From assembly GCA_007695345.1 (NCBI GenBank), contig REDZ01000097.1, positions 1 through 35,594 on the forward strand: 35,594 nt of DNA, written 5' to 3'. This document shows, piece after piece, positions 32,848 through 35,594 of this stretch; within the stretch, counting starts at the first letter, position 1; the number at the start of each line of letters is the position of its first letter. Both the position numbers and the translations under genes were made by a program. Below the pieces are notes generated by a model. That model ran no database searches. It saw only the letters and a list, made by a program, of their open reading frames with translations, and was not told where the DNA came from. This DNA is from Paracoccaceae bacterium (lineage in GTDB: Bacteria; Pseudomonadota; Alphaproteobacteria; Rhodobacterales; Rhodobacteraceae).

Positions 32848-34140
32848 ATGGCCAATGTGGTTGTCGTCGGCGCCCAATGGGGGGACGAGGGGAAAGGCAA
32901 GCTGGTTGACTGGCTGTCCGAGCGGGCCGATGTGGTGGCCCGCTTTCAGGGCGGCCATAACGCCGGCCATACGCTTGTCATAGATGGCAAGGTCTACAAG
33001 CTGCATGCGCTGCCCTCGGGGGTGGTGCGCGGCGGCAAGCTGTCGGTGATCGGCAATGGCGTCGTGCTGGACCCCTGGCACCTGCTCGAGGAAATCGAGA
33101 CAGTTCGCGCCCAGGGCGTGGCAATCACATCCGACACTCTGATGATCGCCGAAAACACGCCGCTGATCCTGCCCTTTCATGGGGAACTGGACCGCGCGCG
33201 CGAATCGCAGAACTCGGTCGCCAAGATCGGCACCACCGGGCGCGGTATCGGCCCCGCCTATGAGGACAAGGTCGGCCGCCGCGTGATCCGCGTGGCCGAT
33301 CTGGCCGATGATGCGACATTGCAGACCCGTGTCGACCGTGCGCTGGTCCATCACAATGCGCTTCGCACCGGTCTGAGCATGGACCCGATCGACCGTAACA
33401 CGCTGCTGGACAAGTTGCGCATGCTTGCGCCGCAGATCCTGCCCTATGCCGCGCCTGTGTGGAAAGTGCTGAGTGAAAAGCGCAAGGCGGGCAAGCGCAT
33501 CCTGTTTGAAGGGGCGCAAGGCGCGCTTCTGGATGTGGATTTCGGCACCTATCCTTATGTCACCTCGTCCAACGTGATTGCGGGGCAGGCGGCGACGGGC
33601 GTGGGCCTTGGGCCGGGCGCGATCGATTATGTGCTGGGGATCGTCAAGGCTTATACCACCCGCGTCGGCGAAGGCCCCTTCCCCACCGAATTGTCGGATG
33701 ATGATGGCCAGCGACTGGGCGAGCGCGGGCATGAATTCGGCACCACCACGGGCCGCAAGCGCCGCTGCGGCTGGTTCGATGCCTGTCTGGTGCGCCAGAC
33801 CTGCGCGACATCGGGTGTCAACGGCATTGCACTGACCAAACTGGATGTGCTGGACGGGTTCACCACCTTGCGTGTCTGTGTCGGTTACCGGCTGGACGGG
33901 CAGGTGCTGGACTATCTGCCCACGGCCTCGGACGCGCAGGCGCGCTGCGAACCGGTCTATGAGGATATGCCGGGCTGGACCGAGTCGACCGAAGGGGCGC
34001 GGTCCTGGGCTGACCTGCCCGCCAATGCCATCAAATATGTCCGCCGGATCGAAGAGTTGATCGATTGTCCTGTGGCACTACTTTCCACATCACCGGAACG
34101 CGAAGATACCATCCTGGTCAGGGACCCGTTTGCAGATTGA
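32848..34140 (+). CDS. purA: Adenylosuccinate synthetase
   Basis: Joins IMP and aspartate with GTP in the first step to AMP. The nucleotide loop is [19 protein letters not shown] at residues 4-22, followed by the catalytic GGHNAGHT block, [11 protein letters not shown], the [20 protein letters not shown] block and [12 protein letters not shown]. Length is 430 residues, normal. ATG 32848 follows CTGGAGGAG. The stop TGA shares its last base with the ATG of the next gene, so they are coupled. Confidence 0.98.
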   Translation: MANVVVVGAQWGDEGKGKLVDWLSERADVVARFQGGHNAGHTLVIDGKVYKLHALPSGVVRGGKLSVIGNGVVLDPWHLLEEIETVRAQGVAITSDTLMIAENTPLILPFHGELDRARESQNSVAKIGTTGRGIGPAYEDKVGRRVIRVADLADDATLQTRVDRALVHHNALRTGLSMDPIDRNTLLDKLRMLAPQILPYAAPVWKVLSEKRKAGKRILFEGAQGALLDVDFGTYPYVTSSNVIAGQAATGVGLGPGAIDYVLGIVKAYTTRVGEGPFPTELSDDDGQRLGERGHEFGTTTGRKRRCGWFDACLVRQTCATSGVNGIALTKLDVLDGFTTLRVCVGYRLDGQVLDYLPTASDAQARCEPVYEDMPGWTESTEGARSWADLPANAIKYVRRIEELIDCPVALLSTSPEREDTILVRDPFAD

Positions 34141-34364
34141 TGACCTTATCGTGGAAAGCCCGTCGCCGCTGGGCGCTGTTTGCGCTCGTGATCGCATTGC
34201 CGCTCTATATCATCGTGGCGCTGAATGTGGTGGCGCTTTTCGAGCGGCCACATTTCCTGATCGAACTCGTGATCTACGCTGTGCTGGGGCTGATCTGGGC
34301 CATCCCCCTGAAACGCCTGTTTCTGGGAATCAGTCAGCCCGACCCCGACGCGCCGAAAGAGTGA
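34140..34364 (+). CDS. DUF2842-family small membrane protein
   Basis: A 74-residue protein of the alphaproteobacterial DUF2842 family. It has two membrane helices (WALFALVIALPLYIIVALNVVAL and IELVIYAVLGLIWAIP), separated by FERPHF, and ends in LKRLFLGISQPDP, a pattern I associate with this family. Function is unknown. Its ATG overlaps the purA stop (TGATG), so it is translated with purA. The convergent prfC stop is 13 nt away. Confidence 0.87.
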   Translation: MTLSWKARRRWALFALVIALPLYIIVALNVVALFERPHFLIELVIYAVLGLIWAIPLKRLFLGISQPDPDAPKE

Positions 34365-34377
34365 CCCGGCACCTGGT

Positions 34378-35594
34378 CTAGCTGCCGTGCAGTTCCTTGG
34401 TGGCGGTCAGGCGGATGCCGGGATAATCGCGCGCGACACGGTCGATATCCCACTGCAGGCGGGTCATGAAGACCGGGTCGCCATCGCTGTCGGTGGCCAT
34501 GTGCTGCTTGTTGGCGGCAGCAAAGGCATCGACCTCGGCCTTTTCGCCTGCGACCCAGCGGGCCGAGGTGAACTGCGTCGGCTCGAACCGCACGGGCAGC
34601 CCGTATTCCATCTCGATCCGGCTCGCCAGAACCTCGAACTGTAGCTGCCCGACCACGCCGACCACGAACCCCGACCCGAATTGCGGCTTGAACACCTTGG
34701 CCGCACCTTCCTCGGCGAATTGCATGAGCGCCTTGTCCAGATGCTTGGCCTTCAGCGGGTCCCCCGCCCTGCAGGCCTGCAGCAATTCGGGCGCGAAACT
34801 GGGGATGCCGGTAAAGCGCAGCCCCTCGCCCTCGGTCAGCGCATCGCCGATGCGCAATTGCCCGTGGTTCGGAATGCCGATGATATCGCCCGCCCAGGCT
34901 TCTTCCGCCAGTTCCCGGTCCGCCGCCAGAAACAGGACCGGAGAAGCCACTGTCATCTGCTTTTTCGTGCGCACATGCGCCAGCTTCATCCCGCGTTCAA
35001 AATGCCCCGAGGCGAGGCGCACAAAAGCAACACGGTCGCGGTGCTTGGGGTCCATATTGGCCTGCACCTTGAACACGAAGCCCGTGACCTTGCCTTCTTC
35101 GGGCGCGATCTCGCGGGTATCGGTGCGCTGGGGCTGCGGTTCGGGCGCATAACTGGCGATGCCCTGCATCAACTCCTTGACACCGAAGGAATTGATCGCC
35201 GATCCGAACCAGATCGGCGTCAGATGCCCTTCCAGCACGGATTTCGGGTCCAGGGGTGGCAGCAATTCGCGCGCCATCTCGACCTCTTCGCGAAGCTGCG
35301 CCAGCATGTCGGTCGGGATGTGCTGTTCCATCGCCGGGTCATCCAACCCTTCCAGCACGACACTTTGCCCGACCTTGTTGCGGTCCGCGCGGTCCATCAG
35401 CTCCAGCCGGTCGTTCAGCAGGTCATAGCATCCCAGAAACTCGGCCCCCTGCCCGATGGGCCAGCTTGCGGGCGTGACGTCAATTGCCAGATTTTGCTGG
35501 ATCTCGTCGATGATATCAAAGGTCTCGCGGCTTTCGCGATCCATCTTGTTGCAGAAGGTCAGGATCGGCAGATCGCGCAGGCGGCAGACCTCGA
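34378..35594 (-). CDS. prfC: Peptide chain release factor 3 (5' end outside window)
   Basis: RF3 is a GTPase that recycles RF1/RF2 from the ribosome after termination. The visible part (about 404 residues of a usual 525-535) starts in the G domain with EVCRLRDLPILTFCNKMDRE, where NKMD is the guanine-recognition motif. It continues with the IGQGAEFLGCYDLL region, the translation domain (EEGKVTGFVFKVQANMDPKHRDRVAF) and the RF3 C-terminal domain (GSGFVVGVVGQLQFEVLASR). The end LTATKELHGS closes the frame at 34378. The G1-G3 motifs lie beyond the right edge. Length and motifs rule out EF-G. Confidence 0.97.
   Translation of the reverse strand, partial: EVCRLRDLPILTFCNKMDRESRETFDIIDEIQQNLAIDVTPASWPIGQGAEFLGCYDLLNDRLELMDRADRNKVGQSVVLEGLDDPAMEQHIPTDMLAQLREEVEMARELLPPLDPKSVLEGHLTPIWFGSAINSFGVKELMQGIASYAPEPQPQRTDTREIAPEEGKVTGFVFKVQANMDPKHRDRVAFVRLASGHFERGMKLAHVRTKKQMTVASPVLFLAADRELAEEAWAGDIIGIPNHGQLRIGDALTEGEGLRFTGIPSFAPELLQACRAGDPLKAKHLDKALMQFAEEGAAKVFKPQFGSGFVVGVVGQLQFEVLASRIEMEYGLPVRFEPTQFTSARWVAGEKAEVDAFAAANKQHMATDSDGDPVFMTRLQWDIDRVARDYPGIRLTATKELHGS

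Noticed and set aside
1-35594. CRISPR array, insertion sequences, prophage or integrase genes
   Set aside because: No regularly spaced repeats, transposase, terminase or recombinase motifs were seen on either strand.

Overview
The window is a GC-rich stretch of an alphaproteobacterial chromosome, most likely from the Rhodobacteraceae. This rests on recognising several proteins: a DUF4175/TIGR02302 coiled-coil membrane protein, a stand-alone Hint-domain protein, an HvrA/Spb-type H-NS protein, DUF2842 and DUF2834 proteins, monomeric isocitrate dehydrogenase and a DddL-type DMSP lyase. DddL hints at a marine or saline habitat. No rRNA, tRNA, CRISPR array, insertion sequence or prophage gene was found. 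The window is gene-dense core and accessory chromosome, cut at both ends: a C-terminal fragment at the left and prfC without its 5' end at the right.

Layout. Positions 1-5048 hold a partial membrane protein, a DadA-like FAD oxidoreductase, and icd and leuB on the minus strand. Positions 5175-8524 hold a small gene with its own promoter, a family 2 glycosyltransferase and a Gfo/Idh/MocA-SDR fusion, which look like a small surface-glycan module. A universal stress protein and an EAL phosphodiesterase follow on the minus strand. Positions 10278-15975 form a tight operon: argH, a LptM-like lipoprotein, a DUF2834 protein, lysA and DUF4175. It is led by a good sigma-70-type promoter. rpsD, a Hint protein and a two-component pair lie on the minus strand to 21620. 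The hybrid kinase of that pair is frameshifted inside its GAF domain.

From 21800 come map, then a minus-strand run read as AEC transporter, fghA, HAD phosphatase, OCD-family enzyme, H-NS protein and BrkB protein. Several of these are joined by 4-nt overlaps (GTGA and TTGA). Positions 27274-28355 carry a TetR regulator and a RidA protein. Positions 28500-29716 carry a divergent pair: a small winged-helix protein and a tail-anchored pseudo-receiver. Then come dddL, pyrG and secG (minus), purA and a DUF2842 gene (plus), and prfC (minus).

The observations most worth a second look are: two intergenic stem-loops, each holding a perfect four-tract G-quadruplex motif in its loop; the pseudo-receiver, which has Glu at the phosphorylation site and a C-terminal membrane anchor; the sequence box shared by that gene and its divergent winged-helix neighbour; the single-base frameshift in the hybrid kinase; and the rpsD leader, whose promoter sits inside the terminator region of the gene upstream. 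I found no clear large undescribed system. The winged-helix/pseudo-receiver pair and the G4 hairpins are the best candidates for something new.
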